Assembly: GCA_977017575.1 (NCBI GenBank)
Contig: CDRNVI010000054.1
Location: 372,001 to 436,000 of the forward strand
Origin: Paramoeba atlantica
Lineage: Eukaryota; Discosea
Direction: 5' to 3'
Length of the DNA: 64,000 nucleotides
Position numbers and translations under genes: made by a program. Under the pieces are notes generated by a model. It made no database searches and was not told the DNA's origin. It was given only the letters and a program-made list of their open reading frames with translations. The first letter of the stretch is position 1, and each line of letters opens with the position of its first letter. This document shows, piece by piece, positions 50,236 through 60,057 of the stretch.

Positions 50236-53200
50236 ATGCAGTTTTCTCCTCGACGTAGCGTGGCGCCTCGCCTCTCATCCTCGTTAAATCCCGAAGCCAC
50301 GACGGATAGTGGCATTAGAACAACTCTCAATCACATGAAGAGTACTGCGCCCGATGCGCCAATTACTACAGGCGGGCCAAATTTAAGTACGGTATCCTCC
50401 AATCCACCTCGTACACACACAACTGTACAATTCAGTAGACCTGCAAAACCGCAACTGACGTTTATCCAAAATTCGCACTCTGAAACGCACATACTTCTTC
50501 CAAATCCTACCAGCAGAGCTGTGTCGGATATAATGGTCCAAAACACGAATCCGAATCCTCCATTGCAAAATAGGAGCAGCGTTGACCTAACAAGCTCTCA
50601 TGAATCTTCTACCGCAGCAAATTCTTCAAGGGCTTTAAATACAACCTCATCGGAAAGAAATAGATTGCCACATCTGTATTCATCTCCTCCGAAATTCTGT
50701 AAAAGATGCGCATCCTCGATTCAGTTTCTTACTTGTCGTAAAGGGGAGAACTGCGGAAAGCATTTCTGGGCGTGCTCCAAAGATGAGATTGGAATTTACA
50801 CACAGCCGACCAACACGTTTCGACGTCCTGTTTCGCATTATTTCGCTTGGCATGGAAATAACCCGTTGCCGGACCCCGCGTGGTTAGAAAAGCGCAGAGT
50901 CGAGTTTGAAGCCCTGAAAAAAGTAAAACATCGTGTTTCGAATCATCAAAACGGAAAAGGAGGTGAAACACAAGGCATCGAACAACCACTTTGTACCGTA
51001 ATAATCCATATGGAAGCTGCTATGCTACTGCCCGAATTTCCTGATGCGTTGTGTGTGGCTTTTCCGAATAACGGAGCCCCCGGGGCTGTGATTGACGCGA
51101 TCTTACGAAAGGAATTTGAAAACGAATTTCAAGTTCTTTATGAAAATGTGACACAAGATAGCGAGCACCCGAATGCTCTATCACAGTCAAATCCTCTGAG
51201 TGCACTCTCTGCCTTTTCCCAACGAAAACGACGTGATCTTGAGAAATTGAGAAAAAGAATGCAACCAGCGGGAGGGGTCTATTATTTTCCGCTATTACGC
51301 TATGACCACATTTGTCGGGCATTAGAGCAAATCCCGAAGACGGAGTGTACTCGTGTGGTGATCGGTTATCTCCCACAGCATGTGCGCGACGCAGCGGAGC
51401 GGATTTTACGTCTGGAGGCAATGCTCTCAGCAGAACAGGAGGCTGCAAAGGAAGTAGTGCTGAGTCAGAGAGATGGCGAAGGGTTTGAAACTGAGGTACG
51501 AAATCGGAGGGACGAAGAAGAAGAAGTCTTCAGCGGAAAACCTCAGCGGGGAGAAGGTCAAAACCTCACCCCACATTTGCAGTTGGTGCAGGAACCACCA
51601 GCTACCTCGGCGGGGTATGATGCGGACGCAAATACTTCCTGTACGTTAGAACCCGAAAATCAAAACCATATTACGGATCACAGCAGTATCCTGGCCTCCT
51701 TCGACAATTCGTTTGAAAACGATTCCAACCCGATCCCCTCCTCCCACGACCACCACCCCCTCGGCACCCCTCCCCCTCCCTCCTTTTCCCAATACGATGA
51801 TTTTCTTCCCCCTCCCCCCTCTCCCGCCTCCCCTGTCCCCTTCAACATCCCCGACTCCCTTTACTCCCAACTGCTGCCGTATCAAAAAAAAGGCGTTCAA
51901 TTTGGTATCGAGCGCCATGGCCGAATTCTTCTGGGGGATGAGATGGGGTTAGGAAAAACTGTCCAAGCCCTCGCGATTGCGCTACATTACAGTAAAGAGT
52001 GGCCACTCTTAGTCCTGTGCCCCGCCAGTTTGAAACAAGTCTGGCGCATGGAAATTAAACGATGGCTACCGGCCATACCGGAGGATAAGGTGTTTGTCGC
52101 TCAACCCAAAACAGGAAAATCCAACAAAGTAAAAAATACTTTTTCGAACACCAACGAATATCAGGTTTGCATTATCCCATACAGTTTAGTAAGTCCCTGG
52201 AAAGAGACTTTGCTGCAAAAACGTTTTCACGTAATTCTGTTGGACGAGTCGCATTATTTAAAAAATGTCAAAGCCCAACGTGTGGTCGCCACCCAAGAGA
52301 TTTGTAAAGCGGCCAATCGTGTCGTGCTGCTCAGTGGGACCGCGATCCTGGCCCGTCCAATTGAGTTGTTCCCGCAAATCGATTTGTTATGTCCCGGGTG
52401 GATGAGTTATCATAAATATGGTCAGCGGTATTGTGATCCGGATGCGGTGTGGCAACGGAATATGGTGGCGCAAAGTTCGAGAAATGGCTATCAAACGCCA
52501 GGAAGGAAAAAGTTTAATTCGTTTCGTCCCTATGAAGGGCACAGCTGTGTTGCCGAGTTGCATTGGTTTCTTCACCGTCAATTTTTCCTTCGTCGACGAA
52601 AATCTGACGTCTTGCCGCAGCTTCCCCCGAAACGACGGCAAGAAATTATGCTCGAGATTAGCGAAAAAGAAAAGGAGGGGATGCACGAACAACTGGAGGC
52701 GTTAAAAGAGGCCCAGGAACGGGAGAGATGGGAGCTTGAGCTGACATGGGAGAATGGATCTTTTCAAGGCAATCCAAATGCCACAGCATTGTATTACACC
52801 ACAAGTCTAGCGAAAGGACCTGCGGTTTGTGAATACCTGAGTTATTTACTTGATGGAGGATTACAGGAGATGACAAGCGTAGAGGAAGATTGCGCTACGC
52901 AAGGCATCGAATACAGCAACGAGAACGCTGCGGAGAATCGGGTTTCCGAGGTACCGACGAAATTCCTGTTATTCGGGTATCATCGGGAAATGTTAAACCG
53001 TATCGAGGCCGTGGTTCAGGAGAAGGAGAAAGAGTGGGACCGACGTCGTGCGCAATCCCATAGAGCTCCAGCGGAAGGAACCGAAAAACAAAAGTCAGGG
53101 CGTCGTAAGCGCACATCGAATGGTGTTTCTGGGGAGGCTGTACGCAGTATCCGAAATCTGCGTGATTTACCTGATCAAACCTCCGAGTCAGGAAGTATGT

Positions 53201-54318
53201 ACTATAGTTCCACTTCGAGTACTCCAGGTAATTTCGAGGATGCCACACAAGACCCTATTTTGGTTGGGCCAAATTATTCTGAAATTGGATCCTCTCTTTC
53301 CTACATTCGTATTGACGGCGAGACCCCGATGGAGAGTCGATCCGTGTTGGTCGAAAAATTCCAAACAGACCCGAATTGTCGTGTGGCTATTTTATCCCTT
53401 GCTGCAGCCGCGACAGGGCTGAATTTTACCGCCGCCAGTTTTGTCGTGTTCGCTGAACTGTTCTGGACCCCTGCGGTGATGCTGCAAGCCGAGGACCGGA
53501 TTCACCGCATTGGTCAAAAAGCGTCCCATTGCACAATTCAGTATTTACTCGTACCCGGGACAATGGACGACGTGCTGTGGCCAATGTTAGTGAAAAAAGT
53601 GGCCGTTACGAGTTCCGTGTTAGACCAGAATCCACAGCCTGGGTTGGAGGTCCATGAGGAAAGTAGAGTCGTGCCGCGGAATAGTATTTCGGAAGATGGG
53701 CAGGAAGAATCTATTATGCAAAATCAAGGTGAAAAAGGCGATCCAAGTGGAGAAAAACAACAACTTGTGGCTTCGTCGGTTCAAAACGCTCCATCACGCC
53801 ACATGGTTAGCTCTGGTCCCAATTCAGGATATTCGATGTTAAGGCAAAGCCCGGTGAAAGTTGTAGCCCCGAAAGAATCCTTGGATGAGTGGATTCGGAA
53901 GCGTTCACTTCCAAACGCAGAACGTTTGGAAGATGAAGCGGACTCCTCAAAAATGAACGCACTAAGTCATTCTTCTCGAAACGGCGATATGATCACGCCC
54001 GGAGAGCGATTTCTCACACGTAATCCGAATGGCGCAGAGTCTCCTACACTCGTTGATCTGTTGAACACGTCAGAGATTAGAAAGGTCTCCGAGTCAATGC
54101 CGAATGACGTGTTAAACAAAGATGAAAATGCATTACATGATGCTCGTGAAAAAAGTTTACGGCATCTTCATGCTTGTATGAGCATTCCAGATGAGCCTCC
54201 CGAAAGGAGCGAGGGCATTCAAGCGCTCGAAATTGGGGAATCACCAAAAAGGGTACCTGTTCGCCATGAAAAAACATGCGATGGCCTTGGTCTTTTGGAC
54301 ATCTTTATGTATGAATGA
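50236..54318 (+). CDS. SNF2 helicase of the SMARCAL1/ZRANB3 type with zinc finger
   Basis: The ATG at 50236 gives 1360 residues. Residues about 1-150 are Ser/Asn/Thr-rich. A four-Cys finger with GRF-like spacing ('FCKRCASSIQF', 'CGKHFWAC', 'HYFAW') is at 153-208. A HARP-like patch ('GVYYFPLLRYDHICRALEQI') is near 350. The SNF2 ATPase begins at about 545 ('LLPYQKKGVQFGI'), with 'LGDEMGLGKT' (Walker A, 566) and 'LLDESHYLKN' (669), the DESH box typical of the SMARCAL1/ZRANB3 branch. The C-terminal helicase has 'YIRIDGETP' (1023) and 'AEDRIHRIGQ' (about 1086). Known relatives anneal single-stranded DNA and remodel stalled replication forks. The 1150-1360 tail is disordered. Acidic and Ser-rich inserts lengthen it. 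Confidence 0.9.
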   Translation: MQFSPRRSVAPRLSSSLNPEATTDSGIRTTLNHMKSTAPDAPITTGGPNLSTVSSNPPRTHTTVQFSRPAKPQLTFIQNSHSETHILLPNPTSRAVSDIMVQNTNPNPPLQNRSSVDLTSSHESSTAANSSRALNTTSSERNRLPHLYSSPPKFCKRCASSIQFLTCRKGENCGKHFWACSKDEIGIYTQPTNTFRRPVSHYFAWHGNNPLPDPAWLEKRRVEFEALKKVKHRVSNHQNGKGGETQGIEQPLCTVIIHMEAAMLLPEFPDALCVAFPNNGAPGAVIDAILRKEFENEFQVLYENVTQDSEHPNALSQSNPLSALSAFSQRKRRDLEKLRKRMQPAGGVYYFPLLRYDHICRALEQIPKTECTRVVIGYLPQHVRDAAERILRLEAMLSAEQEAAKEVVLSQRDGEGFETEVRNRRDEEEEVFSGKPQRGEGQNLTPHLQLVQEPPATSAGYDADANTSCTLEPENQNHITDHSSILASFDNSFENDSNPIPSSHDHHPLGTPPPPSFSQYDDFLPPPPSPASPVPFNIPDSLYSQLLPYQKKGVQFGIERHGRILLGDEMGLGKTVQALAIALHYSKEWPLLVLCPASLKQVWRMEIKRWLPAIPEDKVFVAQPKTGKSNKVKNTFSNTNEYQVCIIPYSLVSPWKETLLQKRFHVILLDESHYLKNVKAQRVVATQEICKAANRVVLLSGTAILARPIELFPQIDLLCPGWMSYHKYGQRYCDPDAVWQRNMVAQSSRNGYQTPGRKKFNSFRPYEGHSCVAELHWFLHRQFFLRRRKSDVLPQLPPKRRQEIMLEISEKEKEGMHEQLEALKEAQERERWELELTWENGSFQGNPNATALYYTTSLAKGPAVCEYLSYLLDGGLQEMTSVEEDCATQGIEYSNENAAENRVSEVPTKFLLFGYHREMLNRIEAVVQEKEKEWDRRRAQSHRAPAEGTEKQKSGRRKRTSNGVSGEAVRSIRNLRDLPDQTSESGSMYYSSTSSTPGNFEDATQDPILVGPNYSEIGSSLSYIRIDGETPMESRSVLVEKFQTDPNCRVAILSLAAAATGLNFTAASFVVFAELFWTPAVMLQAEDRIHRIGQKASHCTIQYLLVPGTMDDVLWPMLVKKVAVTSSVLDQNPQPGLEVHEESRVVPRNSISEDGQEESIMQNQGEKGDPSGEKQQLVASSVQNAPSRHMVSSGPNSGYSMLRQSPVKVVAPKESLDEWIRKRSLPNAERLEDEADSSKMNALSHSSRNGDMITPGERFLTRNPNGAESPTLVDLLNTSEIRKVSESMPNDVLNKDENALHDAREKSLRHLHACMSIPDEPPERSEGIQALEIGESPKRVPVRHEKTCDGLGLLDIFMYE

Positions 54319-55024
54319 GGAGCTAATGCCAAATTTTCTGTAGCGTGGTGATGTTACCTGTATATATAAATTATATGTAGAATCAGCACATGATGTTATA
54401 TTATTACTGGAAAGCTCAGTAATCGAGGGCAGAGCAGTAGTCATTGCTGTCTTCCTGGTTTTGAGGGAGGGAGGGAGTTCCTCCTCTATGTAAGCCCCCT
54501 GGGTTTGTAGGGCGTTCAATTGTTCGCCCGTTGGTGTATCTTGGAACACCTAGCTGCACATCTGGCGAAGGTGTGCTTAGTCCTCTACGAGGTAACGCTC
54601 GTAGTGCTCGTAACGCCTCGCGAGTGCTCTCCAAACCGGGAAGGGCGCAGGTATTGTCACCGCTGGGCGGAGTATGTGTTTGTTGGAGAGCTCTGTCGTC
54701 GGGAGCTGTGCGCGACACATCCTGATCATGGGCGGTGAGCCTGGGGTTGAAAGGCCGGGCGAAAAAGTAGCACGGCCGGCTGCTGGGAGAGGTGAAGCTG
54801 GTCTCTCTCAAGGGAGGGCTCCACAAATGTCCGCTATTCGAGGGCCTTTGAGAATCGGGAGTGTCCCAAATACAGTTCCGAAAACGGTGCCGGTTGTGGA
54901 GGAAAACTTTCGACACAACCGGTGGGAGGGGCAGATCCTTCCTCCAATCCAGAAGGGTGGATCCTTCCGCCCGTGGATCATATTTAGAGCCACACTAGGC
55001 GTGTGCAGGAGTCCCTTAAGGGGA

Positions 55025-55053
55025 GTATCGTGTATCGAACCGATACACGATAC
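55025..55053. repeat. 13 bp stem hairpin
   Basis: GTATCGTGTATCG-AAC-CGATACACGATAC, a perfect inverted repeat with a three-base loop, just outside the R-D MITE. Confidence 0.8.
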
Positions 55054-55084
55054 ATAGTAGTCCTACTTGATGAACTATTAACTA

Positions 55085-55421
55085 CTATACCCCCCCTGCT
55101 TATGAGTTCCCCCAATTCTGGTACGCTTATGAGTTCCTTTTTCTAAGGCGAATGTTTTTGTACCAACTTTTCGCGAAACGATTTTTTTTTGAACTGAACA
55201 AAAATTCATAATTTTCCCAACTACTGTACGTCAGGCTGCTGTATAGACTTGTACACTAAGCAAACAATCTTTTTAGTGCCAGTATCATTGTGAAGGAGAA
55301 CCCGCGGCGCTTCGCGCCACGGGCCCTAATTTTCGCTTTTTTATGGCTCTATTTCAGGTCTGGTACGCTTATGAGTTCCTTTTTCTCAAAACGAGGGAAC
55401 TCATAAGCAGGGTGGGTATAG
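55085..55421 (+). mobile_element. R-D MITE ('GCTTATGAGTTCC' family)
   Basis: The 337 bp element has TA borders at 55083 and 55422. The ends are CTATACCCCCCCTGC and the complement of CTATACCCACCCTGC. The motif GCTTATGAGTTCC is at 55098 and 55127 (direct) and at 55368 (direct), and inverted at the right end (55396). The inner blocks TGGTACGCTTATGAGTTCC are identical on both sides. A GC-rich partial hairpin (CGCGGCGCTTCGCGCC) is in the middle. Confidence 0.82.
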
Positions 55422-55601
55422 TATTTGTTTGAGCGCCAGTAATGACGCTCAGAGCTCCCGTGTGCCCCGTCAGAAAAGAAACGATTGACTGATTCGAGCG
55501 ATCTGACACGTCGTCCAACATTAGCTTCTCCAGTGTTTCGGCTGTCACATAGGTATTTTCATGTTTTAACTGAAACGGTGGAAGCACGGCGCCCAGCTTA
55601 A

Positions 55602-56128
55602 CCCGGGGTGCGGATTAATATTTAAATTCCAATTTAAATATTAATCCGCAAGAGAAAACGATTCAAATATTAATGTGCAAGCAGGTCAATATTTAAATTC
55701 CAGAATGTTTTTCAAGGTATGATCCTTTTTTGCGAATTAGGGGCTGCGTGTATGATTGCGCGTGATCTCGTTTTGGGTCTTACTTCACTTTGCATGTCAT
55801 TGTCAAGGTCCGAGATTGGACAAGATACACTTTCTTCTGTACTTTCGGAACTTCCGGAGTCACTCTCAACACCGTTATCATCTGAAAGGGACTCACATCC
55901 CGATTTAATTTCCCAGGTAACTTCCGAGGATGACCGTTCAGTTGAATGTATCTTGACACTTTCTTGAAAACGATCTACAAGAAAGGTTTCCATAGGAAAA
56001 AAAACGATTTAAATATTAATCTGCATTTAAATATTAATGTGCAAACAGGTTAATATTTAAATAAAATTTTAATATTAAAGCGAATTGAAATATTAATCTG
56101 CATTTAATATATTTATCCGCACCCCGGG
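55602..56128 (-). mobile_element. piggyBac-like non-autonomous element
   Basis: The 527 bp element has inverted ends CCCGGGGTGCGGAT, flanked by TTAA on the left and TTAC on the right; piggyBac elements insert at TTAA and begin with CCC. Subterminal AATATTTAAAT repeats occur on both sides. Inside, a - strand frame of 93 residues (55993-55712) is acidic and Ser-rich ('DDNGVESDSGSSESTEES'), as is the N-terminus of many piggyBac transposases. I read it as a deletion derivative that kept a piece of transposase. Confidence 0.6.
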
Positions 56129-57156
56129 TTACATAGGAGAGCCCAAACTCCCAGGCGCACGCCCACTGACTCCAAGGCGGTAAGTGAGCCCGGAGGGGAC
56201 TCACAGAAGAGCTTTGAGTAGTACACCGCATTAGGGCGGGTACCGACGGCATTGCGCACCGCCTGCTTATGCCCTGGAATAAGCCAAGTTGCAGCGCAGA
56301 AACCAATGTGCGTCAGACACTGGTGCAATACTTCAGAGCATCTTCCCGTGTCCCCATCGCGGAACAAAAGGCCGCTTGCATCTCTTTGGGCACGCTGCCC
56401 CCTTTGCGATGTTCTTCTCAGTGGGGGGATGAAGGTGGGGTATCTCGGGTGGTGAGGGCGTCCTTGTAAACATAGATATAAGCGGTCGCGTAGAGCCACA
56501 AGAACTGGCTGCGGGACCTCGCGGCTACAGAAATTGCCGCTTTTCAGTGCATTCACGGCCCGAAGGATTGCTTGTGCTCCGCGTTCTGTGTCCACTTCCT
56601 TCCTTTGAGGAAGCTTCTCCCAGGAAAGGCGTCGTAGACATGTACGTCTTTACGCATTCAAGTGCGCTAGGAAGGAGTTGTACGAGCTTGTCCCGGAGCG
56701 ACAATAACCAACTAAGTTGGTTATTTGGTTAGTTGGTTAAATTTTTCAGAGCACTGAATCCGATATTTGCACGTGGGAAATCACTCGTAGACATGCATTC
56801 AAGGCTACAGAACGTAATGGGTATAAAAACGTAATGGGTATAAAAAAAAATTATATAAAAAATGGGTAGAAAATGCAACTCCAACCACACCATTCTTTTC
56901 ATTGATGGTTCCTCTCTGTTAATGAGATTTACACGATTTTAGAATGCACAGCCCATTAGGCGCACCTCGGAGCCCCAGAACACATACAAAGAACATCCAA
57001 AAAGAACGATTGCGAGCCGCGCACCTCGATCCACAGGTGTTCTGGAGCTCTAAAGTCAGGCCAAATAGGAATGAGCAAGCATACCACAAGGTTAAGTCGT
57101 TCCTTGGTCGACAGGATGCGTAGGCGCATATAAAGCCTTTTATAGACGTCAATCAA

Positions 57157-57881
57157 AGCTTTTAGACATCAATCAAGGCGCAAGAAAGAGTTCCGCTAGT
57201 ATTCATTTGAAGGTACATACTTCGTTTTTATGCATAAATAAATTGTGTTTTTCGCCTAAAAAATCTTACTTCGAAATTGCAAAAAAACTGTTCACATGTT
57301 TTTCTTTACTTGCATACGATCACACTTTTGTTACAAAGCCGGTTGAGTCGGAAGCTCTATGTCAACATATACGTAGTACCCACGCGTACACTACTCTGAT
57401 ATACTACTTCAATGCACACGACACCTGGCCACAGGGAAACACCAACAATAAAAAAGTGTCAAACATGTGAACAGTGATTTTGCGTACTGTATATCGTCTA
57501 TATAAACCATATGCGAGTACACCAAATTATGGCTTGTATTGCCTCTGACTATTTACATCTCCTTCACCCATTCTCCTTATAGATCCTTATACAAGGATAA
57601 AATCCTATACCAATCTACAATCTATTCTTCTTGCATAACTTTACTTTTCCTTCATCTAACCACTTTGCTCAACTTGAGAATTTGAGAGTATTATGTGTTA
57701 CTTTACTAGTGACTGTACGCGTCCGCTTTGACTTTGTTCCGTTTTCGCTTTCGACGCGAGGTTGTAGAGGCGGACGCTTCACATGTCGCAAGTGACTTTC
57801 CATTTTTTCGCTCACCACCTTCAGGTGCTTCAACTGCTGTAAATCAGCTTCCCTGGAGAGACTTGAATCTTCAAGAAGAGA
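57157..57881. other. gene-free AT-rich spacer
   Basis: Contains a short inverted pair near 57140-57175 (GTCAATCAAAGC, CATCAATCAAGG). No gene supported; a 76-residue + frame at 57728 overlaps the opposite-strand frame below. Confidence 0.35.
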
Positions 57882-58166
57882 TTACGCACGATGGACCCTT
57901 TCTCGAGAGATCTTCAGCTCCTTTGACGAATCGCCCAATCTATTTTGAATCGTTTTGATGAGGGCATCGCGTTGTTCCTGACGTTGTTTCGGGGAAGACC
58001 AAATGCGACGAAGAGTTTTCGACAGGTTAGTAGCTTCACCCCCTTGCAGTGCGCGCCCTAACCAAGATGCCAACGCTTCTGCAGAACTAAGATAGACCTT
58101 GTACGGCCCTGCTTTTGCACAATTTTGCATAAAGCAAAGCATTTGTGCGAATTGGGAAAACGACAT
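57882..58166 (-). CDS. possible small helical protein or exon, 94 aa
   Basis: Starts 'MSFSQFAQMLCFMQNCAKAG' on the - strand and continues helical with 'ASWLGRALQGGEATNLSKTL' to a basic end. The composition is protein-like. No family recognised. A 162 bp MITE lies just upstream and a Cys-rich frame beyond that on the same strand; the two frames could be parts of one gene, but I cannot prove it. Confidence 0.35.
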   Translation of the reverse strand: MSFSQFAQMLCFMQNCAKAGPYKVYLSSAEALASWLGRALQGGEATNLSKTLRRIWSSPKQRQEQRDALIKTIQNRLGDSSKELKISRERVHRA

Positions 58167-58181
58167 GGTCTGACCACAGAT

Positions 58182-58343
58182 GAGGGGCTGCGGGTGAGGC
58201 CCAATATGAGATCACGCGAGATCACGTGAGATCATGCGAGATCTCTCTAGAGTGGATTTGGCTCTGGACGGTGGTCGGACGACCTCAAAGCTAGATCACA
58301 CGAGATCACGTGAGATCACGCGAGATCATACCCGCAGCCCCTC
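58182..58343. mobile_element. 162 bp MITE with GAGATCACGY arrays
   Basis: The ends GAGGGGCTGCGGGT are perfectly inverted, flanked by AGAT at 58178 and 58344 (four-base target duplication). Inside each end are three to four tandem GAGATCACGT/C units. No coding capacity. The four-base duplication separates it from the TA-flanked families. Confidence 0.85.
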
Positions 58344-58393
58344 AGATACTCCACCCCGAGTACACACAACAAACATGCTTTACGCGATCGACG

Positions 58394-58648
58394 TCAAGAC
58401 CCCGTTCGTTTATTTTGGCCACTAGTGCAGGGGAGAAAGTTTCCTTGTCTTGCGTTCCGTGGACAAAGAGTTTTCCCCACTGGGACACATTTCTGGGAAC
58501 AGTGCTGACAAACTTCAGTAAAAACGAAGTTTTCCGTGTCAGAGAAACCGCAATCCAGACAAGCCGGCGGCACAAGAGAACTGAACATAGTATCTCGATC
58601 GCATCTAGAACAGTAGCGCTTTGCTGCTTGCAGTATAAGTGGAAGCAA
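58394..58648 (-). CDS. possible Cys-rich zinc-ribbon protein or exon
   Basis: On the - strand: 'RYCSRCDRDTMFSSLVPPAC', 'LDCGFSDTENF', 'CQHCSQKCVPVGKTLC'. The paired C-x2-C groups suggest a zinc-binding fold, 84 residues. The frame ends at a stop just before 58394. No family recognised; it may be part of an intron-containing gene with the frame at 57882-58166. Confidence 0.35.
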   Translation of the reverse strand: MLPLILQAAKRYCSRCDRDTMFSSLVPPACLDCGFSDTENFVFTEVCQHCSQKCVPVGKTLCPRNARQGNFLPCTSGQNKRTGS

Positions 58649-58796
58649 AGAAATATAATTCTATGTTCCAAAAGCAAAGAAATGTGATGTACAGAATTTT
58701 GGATGTATAGAAGTTTGTGATGTACTTAGTATATATTTTTTGAGTGAAAAAAGGACGTAGTCTTAAGAATGATCGATGCATATTAGTGTAAAACCT

Positions 58797-58825
58797 TCCG
58801 GTGGGCCTAGGGGGGTGCGCACCTC
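58797..58825 (+). repeat. CTTCCGGTGGGCCTAGGGGG repeat
   Basis: Followed by the palindrome GGTGCGCACC. The same 20-mer recurs at 62637 followed by the palindrome GGTGTACACC, in direct orientation, so the two bracket the hAT transposase and neighbouring pieces. A third partial copy is at 711. Confidence 0.7.
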
Positions 58826-59357
58826 TTTCTATATGATACTTTTAGAAAAAGACCCATTTCCTGGCAGTACCTGACAGTCGCTGGCAGTATCTGGCAGTAC
58901 CTGGACGTAATTTTTGACAGCAAAAAAGGCCGTTTATAGACTCTCCTGTACAACCGCCGCAATCACTGGTAGGCTTAAAAAGTGTACGGTACATGTTGTT
59001 GACGACATACAGTGCACACCCATTATCACCAATTCGTTATTGTGGGCAATCAATGTGGACAATGTTGTATCCAGTACCAACAAAGTTAAGTCGGCTTAGA
59101 CAATCTTTCAGTTGCTTTAAAATAGCAAAAGTTGCGATCGGAGCACACGCTTCTATACTATAGACATTCATAACATGCTTTTTCACGTGCACAAGAATAT
59201 AATATTTCTCGTAATATAAGGACACTTTGTTGAGTTATTCGTGACGGGCATCTCCCTTTTTGCAACAACGTGATTGTCTCCCAGACGTTCCAAGGCACAG
59301 ATTCACCATGTTACGAACATAAAGATCAAATACTTGCATGCACACACTCAGTTGGTA

Positions 59358-59930
59358 TCATAGCTCCATTGCGCAATTTATAGATTGTAAGACGGAGCGC
59401 GCACGAAACCATCCTGTGGCCATGTTCTTCTCTTTTCCTCTTGTACGGATTTTGACCCGTTTCGTACCACGGAACTGATACGAAATATCGGTAATCCGTT
59501 CCCATAATATTGAAGTCTCATCACCTGTCACGATTACTGGGTAACCGCCTCGGTCCTGATTCATTAAAGTAATCATTTGTAGGAACTCGTTTACTCGAGC
59601 ATCGCAATCCCCGGGAACCATTTGTGTACAGCCATTGACTTTGCGTACTTACAGCATCGCAACCAAAATTTATTTTGTCCTTTCTCAGTGACGGTGCGAA
59701 AATGCTGGGAGACTTCTGCGAAATATTTGAACATCATAGGCTTTGTGACCCCGACCATTGCCTCCCTTAGTGCGGGGCATCGCAGCATCTTCTTCATAGA
59801 GTTTGTGATTTTTCAAAGGAGGGTGGTGTTGATTAGCGCGACCGTAGCCTAGAAGTACTATTTGCATACCTTCCGCGTGTATGTGTGTACGTACACGTGT
59901 AAGTTAGCCACTTACACACTTTTTTGGTAA
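59358..59930 (-). mobile_element. BED-finger plus DDE transposase fragment, copy 1
   Basis: From right to left on the - strand: 'VCKWLTYT' (59915), the last part of a BED-like zinc finger; 'LREAMVGVTKPMMFKYFAEV' (59770); 'FWLRCCKYAKSMAV'; then 'VIVTGDETSILWERITDISY' and 'FRGTKRVKIRTRGKEKN' (59540-59450). The DET and following Gly-Thr-Lys pattern recalls pogo-like DDE transposases. At least three frame changes. A related copy lies at 62866-63617. Confidence 0.5.
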
Positions 59931-60057
59931 CCCGTTTCGTAACAGGTGTACAGCAAAAAAATAATTATATGTACTTACCAAACGAAACTAGTCAAATTTA
60001 ATATAGTGTTTCATCTGAATACATTCTTTCCTGACTTTCATTTCTCTTTTTACTTTA

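Larger units (their letters stand above)
54416..57156 (-). other. decayed reverse-strand coding block, unidentified
   Basis: From right to left on the - strand: 57156-56930 ('ILSTKERLNLVVCLLIPIW'), 56640-56113 ('VPQPVLVALRDRLYLCLQGR' to 'SVGVRLGVW'), 55587-55440 ('AVLPPFQLKHENTYVTAETL') and 54916-54416 (Pro/Arg-rich). The second and third pieces rejoin when the piggyBac-like insert at 55602-56128 is removed, so they were one gene. It is GC-rich and looks like a mobile-element or host gene of unknown family, broken by several mutations and by two MITEs. Confidence 0.4.
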
